Assembly (NCBI RefSeq): GCF_017591435.1
Contig: NC_059278.1
Span: forward strand, 4,340,644 to 4,404,643
Length of the DNA: 64,000 nt
Direction of reading: 5' to 3'
From: Portunus trituberculatus
Taxonomy: Eukaryota > Arthropoda > Malacostraca > Decapoda > Portunidae
The translations under genes were made by a program, and so were the position numbers. Shown here one piece after another: positions 45,733-62,072 of the stretch; positions within the stretch are counted from its first letter, which is position 1; the number at the start of each line of letters is the position of its first letter. The notes under the pieces are model-generated. The model had not been told where the DNA came from. It saw only the letters and a program-made list of their open reading frames with translations, and ran no database searches.

Positions 45733-45977
45733 TATATACATCAATAGAAAACGAAGGCAGCTTTTACACATGCAGAATCGAAATGAGTGCCAATTAGAGG
45801 AGGTTTTTACACCCGTGTCTCTCATTAGCAGAGGGACAATTAAGGGAACTTCACTAATCACCTGTATGCATAGTGCCTTAATTTTCACAGGTGTCAATGG
45901 ACCGTTGGATAAAAGACCTTGGAAAACATTACCCACATTCTGGCTGTCTATTTGTATGGCTGTCTGTGTACCTATTA

Positions 45978-45979
<2 letters not shown>

Positions 45980-46053
<74 letters not shown>

Positions 46054-46056
46054 ATG

Positions 46057-46088
<32 letters not shown>

Positions 46089-46141
46089 TGTGTGTGCATA
46101 CACATACAATTACAAACACACACACACACACACACACACAA
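45980..46141. repeat. (GT)n, (GA)n and (CA)n cluster
   Basis: GT 45980-46051, GA 46062-46088, CA about 46115-46141. GT and CA arms are inverted repeats about 65 bp apart. Confidence 0.95.
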
Positions 46142-46346
46142 AGCTATTATGTTTTATGTATTATGTATTAAGGGCTTGGTAATGCATTGTTTCAGCATGT
46201 ATAACTGGCTGCGTTTAAACCCTTTAAGCTAAATCCTTCTATTTTTTTTTTTTGTGTGTGATTCTTTCCTTATTTGTAGCAGCTTTCGGGAAAAATGTTA
46301 TCAAAGGGAAACAGTTAGTCATTATTTTCGTATCATGTTGGCTATG

Positions 46347-46381
46347 ATGCATTATTATTATTATCATTCTTCTTCTTCTTC

Positions 46382-46430
<49 letters not shown>

Positions 46431-46450
46431 CATCATCATCGTCATCATCT
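46347..46450. repeat. (TTA)n with (CTT)n and (CAT)n edges
   Basis: (CTT)n near 46368-46382, TTA triplets to about 46430, then CATCATCATCGTCATCATC. Confidence 0.94.
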
Positions 46451-46994
46451 TTATTATCATTATTACCATCGCCGCCCACCACAGTTCGGGCGGCATCTTA
46501 TGGTGCTTACATTGAGGGACACGTGGGCTAATCCGTGACTGGCCTCGAAGCGCGCGTCATTCACAACACCGCCATCACCAACATTATCCTTGGCTCATAA
46601 TCTTGATGGCCAGAACTCCTCAAGTGTTATTGCTTCTGCTGCTCCCTCTGATATAGACAGTGGGTGGGGTCTTCTATTATGTCTAAACCAAAAGTATTTT
46701 CATATTAGACATTCTTATATCTTCGTTCAATATGTAGTATGTAGTATATGTAAATGAATGTTTGAAAATTTTGGCGAATTGCGGCAGCCTGTCAGTATAT
46801 GCGTCACCTCGACCCACGGCGCTCTTACCTGCCCTGAGTGTACCATTGACTGTTTCTTTTGAAGCTAAGGCAGATATTGCTGCATTGCGGCAGGCAGCTT
46901 GGCTTATACAAAGGCGTACATTTCATACAAGTGCGGCACATCAAAAAAAAAAAAAAGAATTCCTTGCATTGTGTCGCGAGGGTGTCCTGAAAAG

Positions 46995-47180
46995 ATGGCG
47001 GCGCTGTGCACTAGTGGTGTGACGAGGCTCAGCCTTCGTCCCCACTTCAGCCTTGCCCTGAACACTATATTGCCTTCATTACACAAGTTAATTCCCTTAA
47101 TGACGCTGAGGCTCCTGGTGATCGCGTCACATTATTCACACAATACAGTTCAGTGCTACGGTAACCTTCCTGCACAATAA
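46995..47180 (+). CDS. Possible first coding exon with mitochondrial-presequence character
   Basis: An ATG in good context (AAAAGATGGC: A at -3, G at +4) opens 61 codons before a stop. The start MAALCTSGVTRLSLRPHFSL is rich in Arg, Leu, Ser and Ala, and the whole 61 residues contain no Asp or Glu, as expected of a mitochondrial targeting sequence. The surrounding 46.8-47.4 kb is GC-richer than its neighbourhood, as around a promoter. A possible splice donor (ACG/GTAACC near 47160) would end the exon before the stop. No downstream exon is recognisable. Chance is quite possible. Confidence 0.22.
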   Translation: MAALCTSGVTRLSLRPHFSLALNTILPSLHKLIPLMTLRLLVIASHYSHNTVQCYGNLPAQ

Positions 47181-47665
47181 GGTGCTGTCATCCTCCTGTC
47201 TCTCCCGTAGTTCATAATGTTCTCTTTGTTCTGATGTCATTACGGGAGCCACTTTGGCTGTCACCTGGAGCAGGGCGGCGGTGCGGGAGGCAAGGCAGGT
47301 TAATCATGCCAACCTGGCGGGGAGAGAGGGCGGTGGCTCCGTCATGGCGTGCGGCGGTAACGACAAGATTATTCCGTTTTCATTATCTTATCTCTACTTT
47401 TTACTTCCTTCACGAGCGACGCATGCTACTTACCTCTCCTTCTGTACTGTTTATGACTTGCTTTATTTCTCAAATCAGAACAAAGCTTCAGGAATCAATC
47501 TATGTACCACCAAGGAATCGAAACTCGTGCATTGCAATTGTGAAGGTTCTTTCCCCCCTCTGATGGTATGGACTACGTAAATTGGCGTAATTAATTTTAT
47601 TTAGCAGTTCAGTATCATTCAGTAATGTATTATTCCATGAACTTCTCTTCTCCGCCCTCAAACCG

Positions 47666-49562
<1,897 letters not shown>

Positions 49563-49795
49563 GTTACTACCATTGCTATTGGAATATTATTGGTGATAGA
49601 GTAGTATCTGCTTTGAATTATATTATACTGTTGGCGGTAGTACTGGATGAGCACTCGCCACAAACAATAAATATTGTTGCTGCAACACACACCTCATTAA
49701 ATGTTCCAGCTAATACCAACATTTTTTTCTCACAAGTGTATAATGTTAAAGCAGGTGTGGGATCCTCATCATGATAGTGGCGAGTGAACACAAGC

Positions 49796-49817
49796 CACAC
49801 ACACACACACACACACT
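49796..49817. repeat. Short (AC)n
   Basis: About 11 units. Confidence 0.9.
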
Positions 49818-50141
49818 TGCTCTCCCTCACACCTGCTGCCCACTACTCTGTTTAACTTACATAGATGCACAGGGTCATTATCAGCACAGCAGGAATTAAT
49901 ATCAGAAGGAACATTACTTCCTGCATTCGTTCTAATAGCAAAATGATCGTGTTGAGATATACTATGCAATATTAATGTTAGATTAGATAGTATAACATTT
50001 TTACATCGTGTCGAGGAGTTTTGTCAAGAATACTATCAATGAAAAAAAATCCAGTTAGTATATTGCTCTAGAAAATTAACTGCAGAAGGAAATTACAAAA
50101 TATTAGCTAATTTATTTGTAGTGTATTGAAACAGTTCATGT

Positions 50142-50351
50142 CTAACCCATTCAGTACCGTGACACATTTTCATATATATTCTGTTTACTATTTGGTCATT
50201 TTAAACAGCTTCAGAAACTTAACTGGGAATTAGAATAATGAAGAATGGCCATTAATCTGACCTCCATGCTAAACCTTTCCTAATGTAAATATAATCATCT
50301 AATCATACCCAAAACTCAAAATATCAACGCGTCCTAGTAATGAAGTGGTTA
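50142..50351 (+). mobile_element. TTAA-flanked MITE, copy B
   Basis: Same element and orientation as 37190-37403. It begins CTAACCCATTCAGTACC and ends GTGGTTAA. The left TTAA is mutated and the core is more diverged (TTAATCTGACCTCCATG), so this is an older copy. Confidence 0.72.
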
Positions 50352-50929
50352 AAGGTATCATAAACAGCGTCATATTGTTGTTTACTCTCTTCGTGTTCCT
50401 TTGTGTCCCTGTGTGCAATGACCAATGGAATACAGCACCACCAGTGACGTGTGAGTTACAATCTGCACCTTTCCACACTTCGCACACCACTTCCTACGTA
50501 CTATTGTAGCTCCGTGATGTCCAGACTGAAACCTGGCCTTTTGACGGAATAGTCGATCATATTTCGCCGCGCTGACAGGACAACAATAAAATAAAAATAA
50601 TGTTCACTGTGTTGTGTGTTACGCGGGATGAAATGACCCCCGCTCACTAACACTATGGATTTGTGCGCTGAATATAACTTTTAATAGTCGTAATTATCAA
50701 AACTTCTTTAATATTATGCTCTGTAGTTTTGGAGTATAATTAAAGCGTTGACGTCATCACCATTACCATCACCATCATCACTATTATCATCATCACCATC
50801 ATCATTGACATTGTGGCCATCATCCTCATCACCATTCATCATTACTATCATCTTCGTTTTGTTCTTATTATTGATGCTGCTGTTGTTATTCATGTTATTC
50901 TTGCTCTTTTTTATTCTTGTTCTCCACCA

Positions 50930-50960
50930 CCACCACCACCACCACCACCACCACCACTAC
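50930..50960. repeat. (CCA)n
   Basis: About 9 units. ATC/ACC-rich DNA lies from 50755 onward. Confidence 0.9.
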
Positions 50961-51271
50961 TTCTCATTCTTCATTACAGTCAGTGGTGTCACCTTCGAGA
51001 CTTTCGCCAGTTTAGAGGCATGAGGCTCATGTATCTTGCCCTACGAGAACAGGCACCGAATCCCAACGACTTGTACATCAGCCGCTTTCAACACTCCTTG
51101 TATTTTATGTGTGTGTTATTTCCGGGAGTGTGCAGCGAGGAGATGGGTCTTCTTGGGTCTTGGGTCTTGGGTTTGGGGTTCTTTGCCACGCCGCCCTCCT
51201 CTGCCTTCAGGACACGCCAGGTATAATAGTGTGCTGGTTTTGTGTTTATTTTTCTCTCTTTTTTTAAGGTT

Positions 51272-51619
<348 letters not shown>

Positions 51620-51678
51620 TCAAATCCACCAATAGAGTATTGTCGTTATTATACATTTATGGTAAAAATGTGAAGTCT

Positions 51679-51680
<2 letters not shown>

Positions 51681-51770
<90 letters not shown>
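51681..51770. repeat. (AC)n, 45 units
   Basis: Paired with 52031-52122 on the same strand, 260 bp away. Confidence 0.97.
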
Positions 51771-51772
<2 letters not shown>

Positions 51773-52029
51773 CTTCATTATATGAGTACACACATTTTTC
51801 ATTCCGTCCCTCATAATGTTCCCTAATACCACTTTTAACAGGTAAGGAAAAGAAAGAAAAATCCCCAAGGACGTGAATTCCGCGACCTTGTAGATTGGCA
51901 AGATTAAATTCCTTTCCACTCGGGATTCACTTTTTTCTCATATATGGAAATTTGTCTTTTTTGTCTCTGGAAGTGTTAGATCCCATAGTGCCAGGTGAAG
52001 AGGTCAGGTGTACTGGGCGGGGCGGCTGA

Positions 52030-52030
<1 letters not shown>

Positions 52031-52122
<92 letters not shown>
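52031..52122. repeat. (AC)n, 46 units
   Basis: Preceded by GGGCGGGGCGGCTGAG. Confidence 0.97.
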
Positions 52123-52124
<2 letters not shown>

Positions 52125-52224
52125 TGATAGGTGAATCTCCATAAGAATGTGGAATAAATAAGCTTTTTCTTGTGTATGTATTGTCTCTCCTACAGTATAA
52201 TAATTTAGAAGACTCAGATTTCCA

Positions 52225-52444
52225 ATGTATAGAATTAACGTTTGTTTATATAAAGAAAATAATGTGCTAGATAAACAATATACAGTTCCGTATATACTCA
52301 AACCTTTACTTTCTTCCACTCCTATCCAGTGTTAAAAAGTACATTGATGTATAGAATTAACGTATGTGTATGTAAGGAAAAAAAATTTGGTAAGTAAACA
52401 ATATTCAGCACCGTATATACTCAAACACTTACTTTCTTCCACTC
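52225..52444. repeat. Two-copy tandem duplication, period about 122 bp
   Basis: ATGTATAGAATTAACGT starts at 52225 and again at 52347. The units share TAAACAATAT, CAG…CCGTATATACTCAAAC and TTACTTTCTTCCACTC. AT-rich, no coding content. Confidence 0.78.
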
Positions 52445-54344
<1,900 letters not shown>

Positions 54345-54557
54345 TGAATCCCTTGAGTACCATGACAAGTTACCATATTCAATCTGGTTACAATTTTGTG
54401 ATTTTATTCAGATTCAAAACTCATGTCGGGGATTAGAATAGTTAAGACTCTGGTCATTAATCTTCTGACCTCCATACACCCTACCTAATGTCATTAAAAT
54501 GGTTTAATCATGCACAAATCTAAGGGTAAAAATGAGTCCCAGTATTGAAGGGGTTAA
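54345..54557 (+). mobile_element. TTAA-flanked MITE, copy C
   Basis: Same orientation as copies A and B. The left end is eroded (TGAATCCCTTGAGTACC), while the right end GAAGGGGTTAA is intact. The core TCATTAATCTTCTGACCTCC matches copy A exactly over that stretch. Confidence 0.75.
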
Positions 54558-54673
54558 GGTGGTGGCGTGGCGTGTGGTGTGTGATGGCAATCAGTTCCCG
54601 TAGATGATACTGAGTAGCATCACGCAATCACTGAGAGATTGTTCCGCTTCCTACTGTGATCTTGAAATATTTG

Positions 54674-54793
<120 letters not shown>

Positions 54794-55067
54794 TATCTCT
54801 TTCCCTGGAACAAAAAAAAAAAAAACTAAAAACATGAAATAATGGTAATTAAAAATGCATGATATTAACTGAATCACTACATATTTAACCTCCTTGATTT
54901 AGCTCACTACTACATTCATCCCCATTGAAGTGGAATGTTGACAAGCTGATCATCAATACCACAACTTCACGTGCGATTGTGGTGGTTTCTTTGGTGGGAA
55001 GTGTTAATACGTGTGGCGCCTGTGTACTTCACTCGAGCCACAGGTGTGTTGTGTGTACCTGAGGATC

Positions 55068-55070
<3 letters not shown>

Positions 55071-55150
<80 letters not shown>
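55071..55150. repeat. (GA)n, 40 units
   Basis: Pure tract. Confidence 0.97.
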
Positions 55151-55152
<2 letters not shown>

Positions 55153-55399
55153 AATGACATTATTTGATTTTCGTTTTATGTAACTACAGTACATCATTGG
55201 CTATTTCACTTCATATGGACAAATGATAGTGGAAGGAAAATAGAACAGGTCATGGAATCGTAACTGTGTGGGTGTTTGTGTTCAGTGTGGAGGGACAGCA
55301 GCGGGTCTTGCCTTTTGCCTTACGTTCTAGGTTCGTGCTATTTTTTCCTACGTGATATGGCAACACATTCTTCCAGGAGAGAACCAATTCCGTAGACAG

Positions 55400-55400
<1 letters not shown>

Positions 55401-55468
<68 letters not shown>
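55401..55468. repeat. (GT)n, 33 units
   Basis: 38 bp upstream of MITE copy D. Confidence 0.97.
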
Positions 55469-55505
55469 CGCTCTCCCCTTTACAGTTTATTTGATTTATT
55501 GCTTC

Positions 55506-55717
55506 TTAACCTTTCAGTAGTGGGACGCATTTTTACCACGAGTTTTTGATGTGATTAGACGATTTTATTTACATTATGAAGTGTCTATGGAGGTCAGAAG
55601 ATTAATGGCCACAGTCTTCACTCTTTTAATCCCTACATAAGAATCTGAAGTTGTATAAAATTGCCAAATAGTAAGAAGACAGAATGCGAAAACGGGACGT
55701 GGTATAGAAGGGGTTAA
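55506..55717 (-). mobile_element. TTAA-flanked MITE, copy D (inverted)
   Basis: This 212-bp copy is in the opposite orientation to copy C, only 950 bp away. TTAA is present at both ends (TTAACCTTTCAGTAG…GAAGGGGTTAA), with one C lost from the left tip. The core GTCTATGGAGGTCAGAAG is the complement of that in copy A. Confidence 0.77.
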
Positions 55718-55928
55718 TGATAAAAAGGCAATGTAAAGTCATCAGTAAAGGGAGTAAAAACATTAATGCAATGGATGAAACAGGAGCTATACATAAATCC
55801 TCTTAATGACGAGTTAAATTAAAGTCACCTGCCTGAGGAGGAGGAAGAGCAACAGTATCACCAGAGGAAGTAAAAATAGTGACTCATAAATAAACAACAA
55901 CACAGAATGAAAGGAAGCACGAGTGACC

Positions 55929-55930
<2 letters not shown>

Positions 55931-56019
<89 letters not shown>
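55931..56019. repeat. (GA)n, 44 units
   Basis: Pure tract. Confidence 0.97.
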
Positions 56020-56022
<3 letters not shown>

Positions 56023-56271
56023 CGTAAACAAACTGCAGGAAGGTGATAAATAAATGATAGCGTCAAGTGATGGAAGGGATACATGAAAAGATGATTTTAA
56101 TGAGCAGTGAGGTTTAAGTGGTCTTGAAATAATGGCAACCTGGGGAAGGAATGAACTAAGGTGCTCGCTAACTTAAGGACGATTCTCCCATACAATGAAG
56201 AGAGCTTTTGAACCTTATTGCAGGGCCACAGATAGCTGGATCTGCCTCATGCTACTGTTGCTGGAGAGTTG

Positions 56272-56276
<5 letters not shown>

Positions 56277-56330
<54 letters not shown>
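56277..56330. repeat. (GA)n, 27 units
   Basis: Preceded by TTGGGGAA. Confidence 0.96.
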
Positions 56331-56336
<6 letters not shown>

Positions 56337-58236
56337 AAAGAGTTGAGAGTTCTAATTTTCCATTTTGTTTTAATTCTTACTTTTGTCCCTTTTAGTTCTT
56401 TTTTGCCCTTTTTCTCTCATAATTCTTACTTGTGTCTTCTAAAATTCTAAAACTTTTATTTTCTCTTCCTTTCATTCTTTGCCTCTGAAGACTTCACTAT
56501 TCTATTTCCTTCTCCTTCCTTGCTATTTTTTTCATCTTACATTTTAAAATTCTTTCTTTTGTGTTCATTCTTTAGACTTTCTTAATTTCTTAATCATATT
56601 TGCCCACCACTCACTCGTTCTCTGTTGCGATATCTCTTACTGTTTCTTTTCACTTTTCCACCTTTTCTTGTCATCATCATCATCATCAGGAAGATTCAGA
56701 TAGCGAGGGATGAATGTAGGAAGCAGGAGTAGGAGGAAGAGGAAGAAGGCGGGGAAGAGGATGAGGATGAAACAAAAGAGATGATAATAATGGCGATGTT
56801 GATGATCGTGATAATGGTGAAGGGCAGAGATAGACATTATAAAAGAAGGATTTAGAAGATAAGGATAAGGGGGAGAAAACTTCAAGGAGGAGACAGTGGA
56901 GGAGGAGGAAGAGAAGGAGGAGGAAGACGGAACATGAAATATGAGTCAAGATTTATTTGTCATTATAGCCGAGCATTATTCATCAGCAAGTATTAATGAG
57001 GCAGATACTTTGGTGAATTTTTGAGACCTTCGCAGATGGAGGCTGCATCATGTATTCCCTCAGTGTGACTTGACTTTTGCACACTTCACTCCAGAATTGT
57101 GAATGGAACAAATGCAAAGTGTAAAAATATGACAAAAAAAAAGATAAAAACAACAACGTTAGTATTTCCACACTTTAAACTTGAAAATAAATGCAACTCT
57201 ACGCAATGAATGAAAAGATGATTATTTTTATCTATATTAAAATGTTTTGCTTGAAAGACTGAAAGAAATCAGATAGATAATGTTTAAACAGCACAGGAGA
57301 AAAGGCGGGAGGATGCAAAAATAATATAATGGATAGCTATTCAAAAAAAAAAAAAAGGACAAGCTGGAGGGAAAGGAGAAGGAGGAGGAGCGAGAGAGGA
57401 CAATAATGAAAATGAAAATAATATAGGAGGAGGAAGAAGATGAAAAGGAAGAAAAGGAGGAGGATGAGGAGCAGGAAGGAGGAGGAGGAGGAGGAGGAGG
57501 AGGAGGAGGAGGAGGAAAGGGTGAGTGGTGGAATATGAGATGGTCAAGAAAATGAAGCGAGGGAAGTCTAGAGGAGAGTTGAGGAGTTATGAGGGAGTTT
57601 TGTCCGCGAGCAGAACATCGGTGCGTGCATATTTAGCACAAGAGTTTGTCTTCTCCATCAGAGGTCACTGTGGTGGGCGACTCATCTTACCTCCTCTCGC
57701 CCTCTTTCATTGCTCTCCTCCTCATCGCCCTTCATCCTCACTGCCTCCTTCTCTCCTTCTTCTTTCACGCCGACTTCTTAATTTAATATTCTTTGCCTTT
57801 GAATTCTTTTCATTAAAGGAACTTCACATTTTATTACTTTTACGGACACATTTTTTGCTCTTTCTTTCATCTTTCTTTTTTTTTCTTTTTAGTTTTGTTC
57901 CTTTGTGCGTGAATACTCTAACTCATTCTTATGGATTTGCTCCTCTGAATGCGCGCTTCGGAGAATAGTTTTATATTCATTTATCATTTATTTTATTTCA
58001 AATCTTGGACAGTTTTCTTTCCTCACAGTAAGTGTTTGACTTCATCTTTTCACTGCTATGCTTGTCCTTCCTTTACATTCAGGGCACTGTGAAAATATTA
58101 ACGACACACAGGAAAGGAGCGAATAAGTTAATTTCGCCTTTAGAATGAATGAAGTAAGAAGGAATGACGGTTACTGAAAGACACAGGAAGGCTTGAACAG
58201 GGAAAGGGGAAGCAGAGAGGCACAGTTAAGACAAGG
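56331..58236. other. T-rich then purine-rich unique DNA, no gene seen
   Basis: 56331-56680 and 57690-57900 are pyrimidine-rich. 56690-56940 is purine-rich with GAT/GGA triplets. Confidence 0.5.
57355..57525. repeat. GGA-rich purine block
   Basis: Imperfect GGA/GAA with pure (GGA)n at about 57477-57516. Confidence 0.88.
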
Positions 58237-58433
58237 TTAACCCTTCAATACTAGGACACATTTTTACCTTGAAATTTGTGTATTGGCTTTAGGAAAGGTC
58301 TATGGAGGTCAGAAAATTAATAGCCACAGTCTTCACTATTTTAATCCCCCACATAAGTTTCTGAAGCTGTATAAAGTCATTAAATAATAAGCAGAATGAA
58401 TATGAAAAAACGTCACGGCACTCGAGAGATTAA
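58237..58433 (-). mobile_element. TTAA-flanked MITE, copy E (inverted)
   Basis: A 197-bp copy with TTAACCCTTCAATACTAGGA at the left and CTCGAGAGATTAA at the right, TTAA at both ends. It is slightly shorter than the others because of a gap in the first third (between AAATTTGTGTATTGG and CTTTAGGAAAGG). Confidence 0.76.
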
Positions 58434-58663
58434 GGAGGTGGATGCAGTTAATGGGTATCTGAGGAACTGTATGATATTTCTGTTCTTTATCTTAATTTTC
58501 CATCCTTGTTTCGCAGACGATCTCTCCTTTCCTCATGTTCCTATTCTGTTGCCAATATTTTCCTCTTATTTTTTCCTCTCCTTCCCCGTCCCTCGGCAAT
58601 TCTCTACTTTTATGGCAGACAAATCGTGTCGCAAATGGAGTTCAAATAGCCTGATATCTTTTA

Positions 58664-58793
<130 letters not shown>

Positions 58794-58884
58794 AATATAA
58801 CCTACATTTTCCTTCTCCATTCACGACGAGAGTAAAAAAAGGGATTTGAATTTTCATATTTCTAAGAGGACAAGAGATTACTGG

Positions 58885-58887
<3 letters not shown>

Positions 58888-58973
<86 letters not shown>
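58888..58973. repeat. (GA)n, 43 units
   Basis: Pure tract. Confidence 0.97.
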
Positions 58974-58977
<4 letters not shown>

Positions 58978-59209
58978 ACGGGCTGTGCTGAGATGGAAGT
59001 TTATGAAGAATGAAGACCAGCACAGAATGAAGAGTGATAGGGACAGAAAAGAATGCCAGCGTGGGAGGCAGCAGGAAGAGGGAATGCTGCTGTTGCTGCT
59101 GCAATCATAACTTGTATCGCGCCGTGTTGTGGCCGCGAGACCTTCAAGTTACGAGGCTGTCTGCTTGTGCTTGTCTTCACCTTCCCCTGCTTTTTTTTTG
59201 TCTGTGTTT

Positions 59210-59520
59210 TCCTCTGCTTCTTCGTCTTTGTCTTTTCTTAGCCTTCGTCTTTTTCGTCTTCGTTTTTTCTTCGTCTTCGTCTTCTTCGTCTTCTTCTTTT
59301 CCTAGTCTTTGTCTTCGTCTTTTCTTCGTCTTCGTCTTCCTCTTCTTCGTCTTTCTCTTTTTATTTGTGTTATCATCTGCTGCTTCTTCCCTTCGTCTTT
59401 TCTTCGTCTTCGTCTTTTTGGCTGTGTTTTCGTCTGCTTCTTCTTCTCTTCGTCTTTTCTTCGTCTTCGTCTTTTTTCTTCTTCGTCTTTGTCTTTTCTT
59501 CGTCTTCGCCCTCTTCTTAC
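59210..59520. repeat. (TCTTCG)-type minisatellite with higher-order period of about 57 bp
   Basis: A pyrimidine-rich array of TTCGTC hexamers mixed with TTC and TTT. A larger unit can be seen: TTTGTGTTATCATCTGCTGC at 59364 and GCTGTGTTTTCGTCTGCTTC at 59421 each precede CTTCGTCTTTTCTTCGTCTT. Earlier, more diverged units lie around 59200. The Phe/Val/Leu/Ser-rich open frames over it are repeat translations. Confidence 0.65.
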
Positions 59521-60022
59521 TCTTCTTCTAATAACAAAAAATACAAAAAAATTTCAGGAAATATGCCGGTGAGAGAGAGAGTGAGAGAAAGGGCACGTCT
59601 ATAGATTCAAATGTGGCGCCTTCTCCCCATCACCCCAGCATCACTTTTCTTCTATTACCAACTATTATATTTACACTGACATTACTTCGTCACATTTTTT
59701 GCCACTCGCGAATCACTAAACTTTCCCTAAGGTGTAACTGATTTAAATAAGTATTGTACCATTTGGCGAAGTCACGGTGTTCACTCTTCACTGGGATAAT
59801 TAGTCATATCACGGCCAGGTTGTCTAGCTCACGTCACTATTAGCAACTGAGAAAATGAGACCCCACTAAAAAGGCAACACTTGGTACAAGAAGGCCTGTG
59901 TGCGCGCTGAGTCTCTGGTCATGCTAAGCGGAAATGTGAGTTGTTGAGTGTACGAGTAGTGTTCATAAATTCGCGTTCACCAGTAATACGTGAGGCTTGT
60001 CGGGACACTCCAGCTGCTCAGG

Positions 60023-60164
60023 ATGAAGGTGAGTGTTCCGTGGATGTTGGGGAGGCCTGGATGAGTTTAGATAGGTTAGTATTATGTGTGGCGGAACCAG
60101 GTGTGCCTGAGTGTAAGGAAGGAATAGGCAAGCTTCTTTTATTTACCTTGCTTGTTCCTTACAG
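60023..60164 (+). other. ATGAAG plus consensus splice donor and a strong acceptor 136 bp on
   Basis: CAGGATGAAG/GTGAGT at 60023-60034 is a consensus donor directly after a start codon and one Lys codon, a layout common in arthropod secreted and cuticle protein genes. An excellent acceptor (pyrimidine-rich run ending TTCCTTACAG) ends at 60164. Joining the two gives only about 17 further codons before a stop and no signal peptide, so this is either a non-coding/short transcript or chance. Confidence 0.2.
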
Positions 60165-60639
60165 GTTACTTATTGCCCCCGACAGGCTCTTCGTCATTCC
60201 TATATCGTTGTTTCTTGATTATCTATCGTGTTTCAGATTCATATGGCCTAATTTGATTACTAGTCATAAACTAGCTAACGAGGCAGCGACCGAATCATCC
60301 TTCCCGCGTCCTTCACATCCTCCCCCTCTCGGTAATGGACTCGCCGAGACTGATGCGGTGTAGTTTCTCGTGCGATGATTTACAAAGGTGTTCCGTCAGT
60401 ACATCTCCCTGTGCGCCACGTACCGACGTTTTTCCAGTTTAAATACCCTTGTTAGATATTACCAGCAGGAATGAATACACCAGAATGCGACAATGCTCTT
60501 GTGTGTTGTTACCAATTAAGAGATTGCACTAGTCACAGGAAAGTGTAGCGGTGTAGTTGTATTCCCGGTGCCAGAGTGAAAAATTTGGTTGTTCATAGTG
60601 ATTTCTACTGCTACTACTTGTACTGCTATTATTACTACT

Positions 60640-60640
60640 G

Positions 60641-60682
<42 letters not shown>

Positions 60683-60687
60683 GAATG

Positions 60688-60756
<69 letters not shown>

Positions 60757-60757
60757 A
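60640..60757. repeat. (ACT)n-(AAT)n-(AGT)n triplet palindrome
   Basis: About 14 ACT, GAATG linker, 11 AAT, 12 AGT. The ACT and AGT arms are reverse complements. Confidence 0.95.
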
Positions 60758-61227
60758 TAGTAGCAGTATTCATGTTGTACAAAATGCTAGCCAGACAACT
60801 CAATAATCCGGCCGTGGTTTTCATCAACATTCCATCAATTGTATGGCGTTGGGCGGCGTCTGGCTTCATCTACAGGCTGCTTCACTATTCATGGCCCTAA
60901 GCAGATTACAGGCAGTTGTGAGGCGGAACACAACTCAATGAATACCGGCGGAGTGCGGTAGTATAAGATCGACGCTTTCAACAAAGACCGCCTGATGAAC
61001 GGGAAGCCTCCAAGTCTTAGGGAAGGACGGGCCAGCCAGCCACTAGCGGGCGTTGCCTCTTCCCAGACACCTGATCCGACACAGGCTGCACAAGACAGGC
61101 ACCCCGGGAACATTAATTTCCTCTAAAAAAAAATGTAAAAGCGAAACTCGTGTGGCAAAGTTTATCTGAGGCGACGCTGCTGAAGGTTTTGCGAGTCAGT
61201 TGCATGTCTTCAGCAACGATGTGATAC

Positions 61228-61292
61228 TACTACTACTACTACTACTAATAATAATAATAATAATAATAATTTTACTACTACATCTCTTACTT

Positions 61293-61381
<89 letters not shown>
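61228..61381. repeat. (ACT)n, (AAT)n and (ACT)n
   Basis: Short ACT then AAT (61228-61270), 25 bp of unique DNA, (ACT)n 61296-61381. Confidence 0.94.
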
Positions 61382-61382
<1 letters not shown>

Positions 61383-61547
61383 TTATTACCATTTCTACCG
61401 CTGCTGCTGCTGCTTCTATTCCATTACCGTAAGTGGAACAAATGCAATAGTGATGGTCGGATGGGAAATGATGTACTCTGGGACTCGTTTATATGGAAAG
61501 AAAATGCAAAGCAGGGAACTGGAGAGAAGAAATGATACGTGAACACT

Positions 61548-61549
<2 letters not shown>

Positions 61550-61642
<93 letters not shown>
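61550..61642. repeat. (AC)n, 46 units
   Basis: Pure tract. The 367-codon minus-strand frame crosses it. Confidence 0.97.
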
Positions 61643-61645
<3 letters not shown>

Positions 61646-62015
61646 AGAGGAGAGAAAAAAACACACCTCTGGCACCTGGATAACATAAGAGGACACCTTC
61701 TCTGTCTCATTTTCCCTTTTTTCCCCCCAGTGCAGGTGAAGAAAGTTTTGGAGGTGAAAGTATTGAAGGAGGGAAAGACTGGGATGGCCGTGTGTCGGGA
61801 GAAGCGGCTGGGGCGGGAACTCTCTAGGGAGGACAAGAGAGCAAGGAAGGGACGGAGGGGGAGGAGTAATAAGGGTGTTGGGGGGAGGAGGAAGAAGAGG
61901 AGGAGGAGAATGCGCCATGGTGAAGGAAAAGAAGTAAAAATAAAAAACGAAGAAATAGTATTTGGGTTTCCAGCTTATCACATTCTTTTCTTTGGCGAAT
62001 TCTCTTGTATACTCG

Positions 62016-62018
<3 letters not shown>

Positions 62019-62071
<53 letters not shown>
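62019..62071. repeat. (GT)n, 26 units
   Basis: Ends TTCGTGTGAGTGAGGTGAGT. Confidence 0.96.

Positions 62072-62072
<1 letters not shown>

Noticed and set aside
59941..60363. 140-codon plus-strand frame
   Set aside because: Begins with TTG, not ATG. No motif seen. Length is within chance for this GC content.
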